Shown piece after piece: positions 11,841 to 23,537 of a stretch of 64,000 nucleotides of DNA. A program made the position numbers and the translations under genes. Source of the DNA: Cantharellus purpuraceus (Eukaryota; Basidiomycota; Agaricomycetes; Cantharellales; Hydnaceae); assembly GCA_025174535.1 (NCBI GenBank), contig JALBUN010000012.1:868001-932000 (forward strand). Direction: 5' to 3'. Below the pieces are notes generated by a model. It worked only from the letters and a program-made list of their open reading frames with translations. It was not told where the DNA came from and searched no databases. Each line of letters opens with the position of its first letter. Position 1 is the first letter of the stretch.

Positions 11841-12217
11841 CTTACGATAGGTATCCCACGTCCTGCCGAATTTATACGGTAGTTATCTCGCTCGATTTAT
11901 TCCTCACTGTAGATTGTGCATACTACATGGGTAGTATGTTGTTGTAATATGAACCAGTCACCGCGTAGACCCTTCTCAGACTCGGTCTTCCAACTGGCAG
12001 CTCGGGTGCAATGGCGCCGCTTCTATGACCGTTACAGTTTGATGGGTCTATTGAAGGGCAGATTAATCACCTCTATGCTGCCACTGCTGGTAGATTCAAT
12101 CATTGTTTCAGAGGTGGAATACCGTTCGATTTGAGCCTTCATCCAAGCACCATGGCTTCTTACATTATTAACAGCCCATCGACAAGCAGGCTCGGTAGAC
12201 TCAGAGGGGTGCATACA
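11841..12217. other. Intergenic
   Basis: 377 bp after the bZIP stop and before the proposed PAP2 start. It contains the likely bZIP terminator region and the PAP2 promoter. The short open frames are not supported. Confidence 0.35.
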
Positions 12218-13602
12218 ATGGGTCGAAGTGACCGGGGTCGTTGGGCAGCGACCACGCGTTTTCTCTGGAGTTATCTCCCAGACTGGTGAGTTGACATCGC
12301 CGTTGTGGTAGATGTCTATCTGAGCAGATAAAGGATCCTGGCCATATTTTTTGCGCAAGTTACGCTGCATATTTGACGAAAGCCGTGACTGTTGACACTA
12401 GTAACTTTTGAGCACAGCTCCCTTTCCAATCTATTAGGAAGAATCTCTGGATTCAAACGCGAGTTCTCTTTGAATGATACTTCGTACGTTTGTCAAATCC
12501 ATGCTTCAATTGAGTTAAAGCGATCGCCTCCGGAAGGATACAGCATACGTGCGTGAATCATGAAGCTTTTGTGATTGATGGTCCTGACCATACCCATTTA
12601 GTTATGCCATAACTGAACGTGTCCCTGTGAGTTTTTGCTCATGACATTCCACCAAAAGCAGAGTCTTAGGTATAGCACCGATAGCGATGGGCGTTACATT
12701 TGATATCCTCATTTTTCCCTGCCATCGTTATGCCGGCTATCAACCTGATATACGTTCGATCGCTATGGGACTTGCACAGCAGCTGGCTTGGATTGATGCT
12801 CTCGCTTTCACTGACTGGATCAATTTCTAATCTAGTGAAAGTGTGTGTCGGACGCCCAAGGCCTGGTGCGTTTATTCGTTCTGTCCAAAAAGCTGCCAAT
12901 GCAAACTTCTAACGCTATCCGAACTTTAGATTTGATATCTCGCTGCCTCCCTTCCCCTGGTTCGAAAGATAGTCCCGTGTGGGGTCTTTCCAACTACACG
13001 ATATGTACACAAATGGACGAGTACATTCTGCGAGATGGCTTCCGCTCGTTTCCTAGCGGTCATGCTAGTTTGTCTTTCGCTGGCCTTGGTTTCTTGTCTT
13101 TTTATCTCGTTGGGAAACTTCATCTCTGGGATGACCGTGGCTACACTGTTAGTTCATAAATGACATGAAAGCTCAGAGATCCACTATTTACCCTGTTACT
13201 GACAGGGGAAAGTATGGCTTGCTTTAGTCCCTCTAATGGGCGCTGCGCTTGTTGCAATCTCGCGTACGATGGATTATCGACGTCAGTAACTTCTTTCACG
13301 TTCAATGGAAGTACTGAAGCATAACCGATACCATGCGTAGACCATTGGCAAGATGTTTTAGTTGGCTCATTGCTTGGTATGTTAAGTAAAAGTGAGCTCA
13401 CTTCTGTCTGACTTGCCTGACAGGTCTATTTATGGCTTTCTTCTGTTACCGCCAATTCTTCCCTTCATTGTTTCATCCTACCTCTCAATTCCCTCTGGCT
13501 CCACGGGTTGATCTATCAATTGTTCTCACCCGTGATCACCTTATGGCAACGCAACAGGAGAGCGAGCCTTTGGTTCGATCTGATGACGAGGAGGAGCTTT
13601 GA
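12218..13602 (+). CDS. PAP2 lipid phosphatase (diacylglycerol pyrophosphate/phosphatidate type)
   Basis: A PAP2-superfamily integral membrane phosphatase related to yeast Dpp1/Lpp1, which dephosphorylates DGPP, phosphatidate or lysophosphatidate. Secure exons are 12685-12865, 12930-13147, 13206-13281, 13341-13376 and 13434-13602. They assemble the three catalytic motifs: KVCVGRPRPD (KxxxxxxRP), SFPSGHAS (PSGH) and SRTMDYRHHWQDVLVG (SRxxxxxHxxxD). The third motif is split by a splice site inside its first His codon. The 5' part is less certain: the start MGRSDRGRW with SYLPDW ends at 12285, then GFKREFSLNDTS (about 12430-12485) and YAITERVP (12602-12626) need two or three more introns, one flanking a possible 5-nt microexon at 12544-12548. 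Several transmembrane helices are evident. The tail is short and acidic (ESEPLVRSDDEEEL). Confidence 0.85.
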
Positions 13603-13814
13603 CACGATCAGTGGCTTGTTTTAGTTGTATTACAATAAAAACCCCAGTCCTAAGGAATGAAATAACGAATGAAATAACTAAGTATGAGCTCGAAAGGTGA
13701 ATTAGTTTAGGCCAAGAGTACTACAAATACACATGGACAAATAGATGACAATTGAAATGATCTACAGGAGCCTTGCAGACCATAATTTTGACCACTGATT
13801 TATTTATTTATTCC

Positions 13815-16800
13815 ATGCCGTCCAACCCGCACCCTATAGCCGGGGGCTCGAATCTTCGGGTAAGGCGACGTCGCAGATCATCTGAGAAAGACAAGACATG
13901 CCCTTCCCAAGATTTGGTTCTTCATAGCGGCGGTGGCATACATCCAGAGTTCCATCCCTCAACGTCTCGTGCTCTTGTGCTTCGTAAAGCAGCCTATGGT
14001 ACAGGAGAGCTTTCCTTCAATCGCAAAATTAGTGGGCAGGAGAAGTTATCCCTGCTTGCCAGTGAGCCGCAGTGCCGTCTGTGTCGTTTGGGAGTCTATT
14101 GACATTGGTCGGATCTAAAGAGGAAATGATGACTAGCGCGATTCGCGTGCAATTTCGATTGGATGAGCTTTTGAAAAGGGCGGAATCGCAACTTAGAGGT
14201 GTAATTCGTACTTATTCTTCAATCTCCAATCAACTGATCTGCTTTTCGCAGCCCACCTTGACGAGATCTCCAACCTGAAGGACAAGGATTTTTTCTATGA
14301 TGATATTTTGGCTACGATTAGCTCTCGGATTGAATCTACTCCCGACAGAAATGGCGTAAGAAGGCCTCCGATTGATGATACGCGTTGGGTTGCGTCAGTG
14401 ATTGGTTGCAGGTGCGTGCTACTAATCAGGAGACCATGGCAATTACTTACATAGTGCATCGAGCAAGGGTGCATAATGTTTACCTTCTGGCAGGAGCATG
14501 GCGGATTGTCAGAAACATTCTGAGAGAATTAGAAGTCATGGGGCTGGACGACACAGACGTGTGTGTTCAGCTTGGAGCTAGCGAAGAGATACGCGCAAGA
14601 TACCTTGTCTTATATGATGTTATTACCATGCTCGCTCGTATGGGACAGCAGCGGATCGCTAATATAGCTGCTGCCACAGGTAGGTTACTGACTCTCTCCA
14701 CGTGTACTGTGGATGATCCGGAGCCATGCTTATACTAGCCCTATAGCCCACTATGCACCATACTTTGTGCGTAGGAACCAAGTTAGTCACAATGTCGAAA
14801 TGGAGTTCGACCACTATGGCAACAACCCTCGAAAAATCCGTGAAGCACACCAGTCATTCATTGACGCGATCCTTTTGGAGCTCGTGTTGCCCGGCTCTGA
14901 ATATCCACCATATGTTTTAATTGCTTTACTCCATGACGCTGTGGAAGAATGTCGAAAGGAAGAAAAGAGATTCTCGCAGGCCCTCTGGGATTCAGTTGGG
15001 GATTTCTCGGTAACTTGACATTGACACCCTCTAATTTCATCATATGGTTTACTTATGCTTCACATAAGGTTACTGTGGAGGTCCTAGATCTTGTAGAGGG
15101 GCCTCTTCTCTGGGCAGACGGCAAGACCTGGATCAGAGATATGAGCGTAGGCAGCGAGTTCTCTGATTTTCTCAGAGTTCAAGCACTTTCAGACAAAGCG
15201 TCCCAAGACATCGAATCTTGGACAATTTACTTAAAACCACTCATAGAAACAAAGAAGGAAAATGTTATGAAACAACTATGGTATCATATCAATAAGGCGA
15301 GTGACATAGCATCAGCATTAACTGCGCTCTCACACACACACACACACACACACACTGCAGTCGTATCAGAAGGTCTGTTCCATGGGATTGAGTAGCCACT
15401 TATTCCTAATGTCGAAAGCAGGTTAGCGGGGTCGGCATTGACGATTTGTGGTCATTACGAGGCGACCTTAAACCCTTGCCACAATGGTCGACTTACTTTA
15501 TACCCGGGCTAAACACTGGTGACTCGGATTCAGACGAACATGCTCTTGTACTTCACAAGTTTGCCAATCATGACAACAACAAACGTTCCGGAAAGGGTCG
15601 TTTACACGTAGAGAATGTCGATGACGAAGAGGTGGTTCCTACTCACGTTTTGGAAGATGACTCATGTTCAATTGGGAAATGTCTTCAGATACCAGCTCTT
15701 GTGACTGTTTCGGATGATTCGGATGATGATATTCCGATGTCATCAAGCAGTGAACATCTGTCAGAAGGCGATTCAGAGAGCAACTATGATCCTGCCACGG
15801 ACGAACTTTTGCAGGATATGCTGAGTGAAGCTTTAGATACAGCTATGGAGACGGATCTTTTAGCAGATCCCCAATACCAAGACCACGCGGAAAAGCCAGA
15901 TAATCCCTTCACGCGCATGTTTGCCAATCTAAAAGGTGACTTCAGACTTTTGGATTAATGCATCATCGCTGAAATTAGTGAACAATCAGACAGATATTTC
16001 TCTGTCGACCCTGCCCTCAGGGCAAATCAGAGAAGTCGTAACCCTTTCAAAGCAAGGCCACCAGTGACGCCGGGTATTAGGAATGCATTCGAAACACCTA
16101 AGGCTACTGCACGAGCCGCTTACCGTGCTCCGGGATGGGATAGCGAATCTCACAAGCTCCTTGTTGGAGAGTCAATGATATGTCCAACCAAACCGAAGTC
16201 CGCACAGTCAGGGAGCGCTGCACACGAAGAAAATTGTGTGTAGCTACTGCTCCCCTTATCTGAATGCTAATTGGTTGTTTCAGTGCCTCCACTTGAACCT
16301 CTCGATACACCGAGTTCTCGAAGAACCGAAAATACGACCATTGGGGAAGTTGCGGATGAGGATGATGTCCTTCAGTCGACAAAGAAGAAGGTCAAGAAGA
16401 AGAAGAAGAAGAATCATACTAAGAATCAACACACACGAACGCCACCAAAATCATTCCTGGTGCAGCAATCCCTCTCGACTTCTCCAAATCCTTCGACAAC
16501 TTCCAACACAGTTCGAGGTGCACAGAATAGGTACTCACTGAACCAACCCTTTCTTCAGAACTCTCAATCTCAAGAAAATCCAAAACATTCTAAACACCCC
16601 TCAGAGCAGCAATCCATGCCAGTTTCACCAAGCCTTTCGATGCCTTCCAAAAAAGCTAAAAAACCACCTGCTAAGCGCTTGCAGGACCCACCTTCCCTTC
16701 AGAGTTCTTTGGGTGTCCTTGACCCAAATCTCTCTCAGATATCGCTCCCGCTTGCTCATGAAACCACTGCTCAATCTGCACGGGCTTACATGCAGTCGGG

Positions 16801-17429
16801 GAATCTCACAACAGAGAAGACGAAGGTGAAGACTCGTCCTGCCTTTGCGGGTAGTTTCTTCAAGGTCGACGATGAGCTCAAAAAACCTAAGACGAGGACT
16901 GAAACGAAAGGGTTACTGAGCCGCATGAAGAAGATAAACCTTCCGAAACGAATTGGCGACTCGATGATTCGATTGATCAGCTCTACAGACGGCAAGACTG
17001 GCGCTAAGAAACCTATGAGGTGGGAGGAGTTCCTCAAGGTTTGTCAGTTTTGCCTTGTGTGACATGTTGGTTGAATGACCTTTGATGCTAGGTGATGCGG
17101 GCTATGGGTTTCTCGTATGATCCAAGCACAGCGGGGTCCAGTGTGCGATTCGACCCTCCTGACCCCAAGGATCCGGTAAGCGTGATACCATTTGGCCGAC
17201 AAGTTTTCATGACAATCTATATTAAAGTCAATCACCTTCCACAAACGTGAATACTCTAATTGACTTGATATTTTCTCTCGGTTCTGACGGACATGCATCA
17301 GCCCATCCGGATCCCACATTACAACGAAGCCATCTTCGTGATTTTGGAAAACGGCTGAAGAAGACATACGGATGGAACCCAGAACAGTTTAGTAGTTTCG
17401 GTGTCAAGAATGATGATGAAGACAATTGA
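13815..17429 (+). CDS. Large Lys/Ser-rich protein with HicA-like C-terminal domain
   Basis: A multi-exon gene reconstructed from 13815 (MPSNPHPIAGG) to TGA at 17427. The N-terminal third is helical (FRLDELLKRAESQLR, AHLDEISNLKDKDFFYDD, VHNVYLLAGAWRIVRNILRE). The middle is acidic and Ser-rich, then comes a long disordered region with a run KKKVKKKKKKNH and many Ser/Pro/Gln. The last about 80 residues (MRWEEFLKVMRAMGFSYDPS, SSVRFDPPD, ITFHKPHPDPTL, LRDFGKRLKKTYGW) look like the HicA/YcfA double-stranded RNA-binding-like fold, including the F-H-x-P-H-P-D-P motif around the key His. One intron (15297-15421) is GC-AG and holds a CA repeat. The last introns (17044-17091, 17176-17230, 17249-17301, approximate) are required to restore the HicA-like motif. 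The function is unknown; a nuclear RNA-binding role is a guess. A split into two genes in the N-terminal part is possible. Confidence 0.7.
15331..15354 (+). repeat. (CA)12 microsatellite inside a GC-AG intron
   Basis: Twelve uninterrupted CA dinucleotides within the intron 15297-15421 of the HicA-like gene. Such tracts vary in length between strains and may affect splicing. Confidence 0.95.
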
Positions 17430-17695
17430 CGTTTCTCTGATGTATTCATTGTAAGTACTTGTACTCAATGTGTATTCCTAATTGGGGGTCGAGCCTCAAA
17501 TGTGACGCGAACCTGTGACGTCAGTGACTAGTGTCGTCGCGGGAATGTATGGTCTTGAACATCTTGAACACCCGAGACACTAATCGGGGCCATTGCCTAT
17601 ATATCGTTCCCTGAAACCTCAGATACCTGTCTAACTTTTAACACCTCCATTGTACTGGGCTGGTCCTCAGTGCAGATATTCCACGCGCCTTTTCA

Positions 17696-20309
17696 ATGAC
17701 TTCACCTCCTCTTCATGCTGAAACGGTTTCTGTGGGTCCCCACTCCAGAGTTGCGAATCCCCATGATCAACGTTCGAGGCTTCTTTCCCCTTCCACATCC
17801 CCACGACGAAGTCTTAACGTGCACGAGCATACTACTCTAGAACCTGAGTATGATCTTACTAGTTATAAGGTTTCCAACTGGCGTGCTGGCCTCATCGAAG
17901 CCAATGCAGTTGACTCCTCCCTCTCTCGGGAGCACCCTCCTCGCTATTCCGTCGCATTTGGAGAATCTCGTCAAGTGTACGATTCCCGAGAATCAACCGA
18001 ACCCCATGAACCACGAAGTAGGAGAAATTCTCGGAGAGGCACTCAGACAACGCTTGGTAGTTTTCGAGACTCTTCTCCTAGACAGCTTCTTCACGGTGAT
18101 ATGATGTCTCGAGGTTTATCCAATTGCTCTACGCCACCACAGCAAATTAGCGACCAAATTGACAGCATCCAGGGTCATAGTGATGATGTATATGCTCTCA
18201 CATATCCACCTGATCAAGGACAGAGTATACCTCTTCGCCGGGGGATTGTTCGCAATAGGTCGGAAATTGAGGATGGTGGTGTTCAAGCTGAAACACGTAC
18301 CGTGGGGACCTTCTCGAATTTGCTCTCTCTCTATGGCTTTGCAGCCACGAAACATCGCTCCCATGGCTCGTCGACTACTACCCTCAATATCTCAGCATCG
18401 CGTGCCAATTCAGACTCGTTTCAAACGCTCGGAATGCTTGGCCTCAGGAAGCGTCACGACTCAGTTCTTTCAACGAACACTGACGTCGTAGATCCAGATG
18501 ATCTGCGAGAGCCCCATGCCAATGGCCACATCCTTGACATGTTCAAGCTACCTTTCCGCCGTAGGAAGCCACAGAATGAAAAAGTGACTGTTATCGAGAA
18601 AAACATCGTCGGTATGTTAATTGCAATGGACCCACGCATTTTTGGCATTTGTTGACCCATATCCCTTTTGCCTTAGCTGTGTCCAAGCGCCAGAATTACA
18701 TTCTGAAGTTAGCGAAGGCACTGATTTTTTTCGGTGCTCCCAGCCATCGTATCGAGTCCCAGCTTGTCTCCGCCTCCAAGGTCCTTGAAATCGAGTCACA
18801 CTTTGTCCACCTTCCTAACGTCGTCATCTGCACGTTTGGCAACATGGATACTAAGACATCACAGACCCATTTCATCAAGGCCAACGGTCGCATCATGCTT
18901 GGTAAACTGCACAATATTCATAATATATATCGAATGGTGTGCCACGACGAAATCAGCGCTGAGATGGGCACTGTCGAGCTGTCTAAACTTCTGAAAAGCC
19001 CGCCTATTTATAGTCTCAGAATCCGTGTCGCCCTCGCATTCTGCTGTGCAGCACTGATTTGTCCAATGGCGTTCGGGGGTACGCTTATCGAAATGGGCAT
19101 TGCTGGACTTTGCGGTGGCACACTCGCCTTTCTTCAGCTTTATGCTGCTAGAAGAAGTTCAATGTACGCTGACGTATTCGAGTGAGTGCACTATTTTCTC
19201 GAGTGTGAATGCTGGTTGCTCACTCTTCGAAGGATTTCGATAGCTGTCATCATGTCTTTCATTGCTCGATTGTTATCTGGGATCCCGGGTGACAAGCTTT
19301 GCTATCAATCGATTTCTTCCGCTGGCGTTGTTCTTATACTACCGGGATACTTAATACGTATGTAGCAGGATGTTCCAAACCGGACTTGAACTGATAAAAG
19401 TTAGTGGCCAGTTCCTTGGAATTGGCCTCGAAGAATATGCTGTGCGGAAGTGTTCGAATGGTTTACGCCATAATATATTCGCTTTTCCTTGGGTTTGGAC
19501 TTACAATGGGGAGCGATGTTGGTTTTCTTGTGAACGCTCATTTACGTCGCGAGGTCGACCAGGCCACGCGAGGGTTCATCAGCGACATCTTCATTTCTGG
19601 AAGCTTCACATCGGATAATGCTACTTCACCTGTTCCCCACGGCTCATTTTCTTTCACCAATGCCACCGAGGCAATCGCTTCGAATATCATAAAAGGTTGT
19701 TATCGTAACCCGGAATGGGCATGGTACTTTAAGCCCTTCCCAGCGTGGACGCTCATTGTTTTGGTTCCACTTTACACTTTCCTTTCAACATCATGGAATC
19801 TGCAGCCATGGAAAAGCAAACAGTTACCTGCAATGATCATCATTAGTTGCTGCAGGTTAGCCCAACCATGTGTAAGTCCCCAGTTACTGAACATCTACCG
19901 TTTAGCTATGCTGCGAACAAGTTTGCGAACAACTATATCTTGAATCGTGCTGACGTTGTAAGTGCAATCGGAGCATTCGTTGTCGGCATCATGGGAAACA
20001 TGTACTCTCGTATCTGGGGCGGCACGGCATTCACTGCCATGCTTCCAGGCGTACTTACGCTTGTTCCAGTATGTTCCATCTTCCCTATCCTTGTTTAATA
20101 CATCTGATTTGTTCCAGGCTGGTATTGCCGCGGCTGGAGGGCTTGCTGAGAACTACCGTGGAAAAAGTTCAGATCAATATTCTGCCAGCATCACAATTGG
20201 ATTTCGAATGGTTCAAGTTGCTATTGGAGTGACTGTTGGACTTTTCGGAAGTGGGCTCCTAGTATATTCGTTTGGTCGTCGCAAAAAGAATGCATTATTC
20301 GCATTTTAA
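17696..20309 (+). CDS. ThrE-family (Prm10-like) multi-spanning membrane protein
   Basis: A fusion of the two ThrE domains seen in fungal Prm10-like proteins and in bacterial threonine/serine exporters. Exons: 17696-18611, 18677-19181, 19233-19357, 19405-19855, 19916-20068 and 20118-20309. After a Ser/Arg-rich cytosolic N-terminus of about 300 residues, the first domain starts at VSKRQNYILKLAKALIFFGA with SHRIESQL, HNIYRMVCHDEISAEMGT and helices FCCAALICPMAFGGTL. The second domain has VRMVYAIIYSLFLGFGLTMG, FPAWTLIVLVPLYTFL, VVGIMGNMYSRIWGGTAF, and a last helix ending RRKKNALFAF. About ten transmembrane segments are expected. Fungal members are poorly characterised; transport of small amino acids is assumed by homology. 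The intron before ASSLELASKNM uses the second of two nearby acceptors (TTAG at 19404) to keep the family sequence. Confidence 0.88.
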
Positions 20310-20459
20310 AGTGGAGACCATGCTCATGTACCCTGCAATACACATTCTTTTTCATATCGATATGTATGTGTTGAGGGTTACGTGCCGCGGAAATTCTACT
20401 GAATTGCGGTATTAGTCAGCACAAACTCAAAACTTCTTGTACTCTTCCGCCACGCAGCT

Positions 20460-23430
20460 ATGTCACGGTTTTTTAAACAACAAGGGGATTCAGATTCTGA
20501 CACCGAAGAGTCAGAAGAGGAACTCTTGTCAAGTGGTGATGATGAGGCCCCCACGTCCTCTGCCAAACCTGCGACTGCGCCAGCCAGGGGAATGTCCCGT
20601 TTCCTTCGAACTGCTGGTTCAGACGATTCAAGCTCAGACTCAGAGAGTGACGATGAAGAAGAAAGTGATAGCGACGGGGAGGCGGCCTTGCCGCAGAAAA
20701 AGGTCTCTCGATTTAGGCGCGATCAAGAGGAAGAAAGCGAGGACGAGGACGATGTCAAGAGAATTGTCAAGAGCGCAAAGGATAAGCGTTTAGAGGAAAT
20801 GGAAACCACTGGCAAGGCAATAGATAACGCTTTGAAAATCAATGACTGGATAGCCATTTCAAACGGTGTGTTGTGTTATAAAGCTCCTGCAGATTCTGAC
20901 TTGTGAACAGAGTTTGACAAGCTTGTTCGCCTTGCTCAAAGACAGACCAACGTTGCCGAGCGAATACCTAGTTTCTATATCCGTACACTGGCAGGTCTCG
21001 AAGATTCTCTCAATATTACAATGGCAAAAGAGAAAGAGGCTAAGAAGAAAATGAACATCCGGTTTTCTCGCGCTCTCAATGGGATGAAGCAAAAGGTGAA
21101 AAAGATTAACAAAGAGTATGAGGTAGAAATCAAACGCTTCCAAGAGGTAGCTCGATTCTTGTTTTCCAGTGTTAAGATTGATCAATTCGTTGTCCAGGAT
21201 CCAGAAGGGTTCGAGCGTGAATATGCCGCTGCCATTGCTGAGCCCACAATAATTCCAAAACAGAAGAGAGCGGCCAAGGCTGATGTAGTAGATGATGGAG
21301 ATGAGGATGGAGACTTTACCAGTGTCGGCAAAGGTGGCAAGGCGTTGGGTTTTACCCCAGACAGTGTCTTCAAAACCCTTCAGACTGTGCAGGAAGGTCG
21401 CGGAAAGAAGGTTGTGTTCCACTTGATATTCTACTCTGGCAGGCGCCTCATTACTTGAACTTAGAACACAGACCGAGCCGTTCAGATCCATATTCTGGAA
21501 AAACTACTCGAGGTTGCCAATACCTCGTATCAGCGCATCCGTGTTCTACTCGCACTAATTTCATCTCGATTCGATTACAACTCCTCCGTGTCCTCTCACA
21601 TGCCCATCAATCTGTGGCTCGCTTCGCAGCGTGAGGTCGACCAGTTAATCGCTATCGTCACGGACGATCCTTCGTATTCGGTGCAGGAGGTCACTGACGA
21701 TTACGATGAGTTTGTGGAGCGATCACCGGGGGATGAAAAAGATGGTGTGGTTCGCATCCGTGGAAGTATCATCTCGTTTGTGGATCGCCTCGATGACGAA
21801 TTCACCAAAAGCTTGCAAAACATCGACCCGCACGGTACAGAGTATGTGGATCGGCTCAAGGACGAGAAGGGGCTGTACGAGACCATATGCAAAGCGCAAG
21901 CTTTCTATGAGAAAACGATTCAACCTGATCCCCTAGCTCGAGTTATTATGCGCCGACTGGAACACATCTACTCCAAGGTAATGCGGCCATTATTCGCCGG
22001 TTTGTTGAAATATTTTAACCGAAATCTAGCCAGACGCTGTGATACAAGCCCTCGAGCAGACTGCGACACAATCTAAATTGATCCCATCAACAACACTGGC
22101 TAACCAAGGATCGAGTTCCGCATTAATTCACTCTCTTAGCGTTTCATTGTACAAGTCGGATAACTCTTTTCTCCGTACAAGGGCAATGCTCTGTCACATT
22201 TACCACCACGCACTTGCCAACGAGTTCTATGTTGCCCGTGATATGTTGCTCATGTCACACCTCCAGGAGTCCGTCCATGCTGCTGATGTTGCGACACAGA
22301 TCCTGTACAATCGCACCGTTGTCCAGCTTGGCCTATGTGCATTCCGCAAGGGATTGATTCGGGAGGCACAGTCCACGTTGCAGGATATCTTCACCACCCA
22401 ACGAGTCAAGGAATTGTTGGCCCAAGGCGTGCACCAACAGCGATATCAGACTCTCACCCCCGAGCAGGAGAAGGCTGATCGGCAGCGCCAGCTGCCATTC
22501 CACATGCACATCAACACTGAACTGCTGGAGGCCGCATTTTTGGTGTCCAGCATGCTCGTGGAGATACCTCTGTTGGCTAGCATAGACAATGAGGAACTTA
22601 AACGCAAGGCCATTTCAAAGCCCTTCCGACGATTGCTCGATTTTGCCGATCGGCAAGTCTTTACTGGACCGCCCGAGACGACGCGCGACCACATCATGCA
22701 GGCTAGTAAGGCCCTTCAGGATGGTGATTGGGAGAAGTGTAGAGATCTGATCCAAAGTATCAAAATATGGAGCTTAATGCCAGAAGCGCAGTCCGTCAAG
22801 GAGATGCTGGCCAGGTGAGTCAAAAATTCACTGACACAATGCAAGAAACATGAGTGTATTAACGTGGTTCCTCAGGCGCATACAAGAAGAGGGTCTACGA
22901 ACGTATCTTTTCACATACGCCCCGTATTACTCCACGCTGTCGCTTTCCCTCTTGTCTCGAACCTTCTCTTTGTCTTTGCGGGCTGTGACCTCGACAGTTT
23001 CGAAGATGATTTGGACTGAGGAGCTTGCTGCATCTTTAGATCAATCGTCCGGCGTTATCGTTTTCCATCGCGTCGAATCTACCCGTGCGCAGCAGCTCGC
23101 GCAGTCATTGGCTGACAAACTGGGCACACTGATCGAGCAAAATGAGAAAGGACTCGATCTGAAACTGGGTGGTGGGAGTACATGGGCAGACCGCACCGAC
23201 GGCTCTAAACAGGAGAAGAGAGCCGGTGACCAAACCGGAGAGAGACGGAGGACTGGCGAGCGAAGGGGTGGCACGGCTTCGAGAGGTTCGTGTCTGCCGT
23301 TCATGGTGCTTACAGCTTACTTCTATCTGCTCCTTCAGGAGGCACGCGCGGGGGCCGAGGTGCAAGGTTTGCTCAAGGATTGGGCAACCGAATGGGTCAA
23401 GTGTCACAGAGAACGAGGGTTGCGGCATGA
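20460..23430 (+). CDS. NIP1: Translation initiation factor eIF3 subunit c
   Basis: eIF3c is a core scaffold of eIF3 that binds eIF1, eIF5 and the 40S subunit. Exons: 20460-20865, 20911-21410, 21465-21977, 22030-22814, 22876-23285 and 23339-23430 (901 aa, typical length). The start MSRFFKQQGDSDSDTEESEE is the standard acidic N-terminus. It is followed by NDWIAISNEFDKLVRLAQRQ, the YVDRLKDEKGLYE region, the tract LIHSLSVSLYKSDNSFLRTR and AMLCHIYHHALANEFYVARD, and a C-terminal PCI-type domain (RRIQEEGLRTYLFTYAPYYS). The protein ends in a Gly/Arg-rich tail (RGGTRGGRGARF) encoded by the last small exon; without that splice the frame runs into unrelated sequence. It is convergent with eIF2B-gamma, 107 bp away. 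Confidence 0.95.
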
Positions 23431-23537
23431 AGTAGATCTAATTCTCTTCAATAATTATGCAACTGTGTAAAATTCTCTCGTCTCGATGGTTTGGGGGACT
23501 TGCATGAGGCAGCAGACTCTCAAACCGTATACTATGC

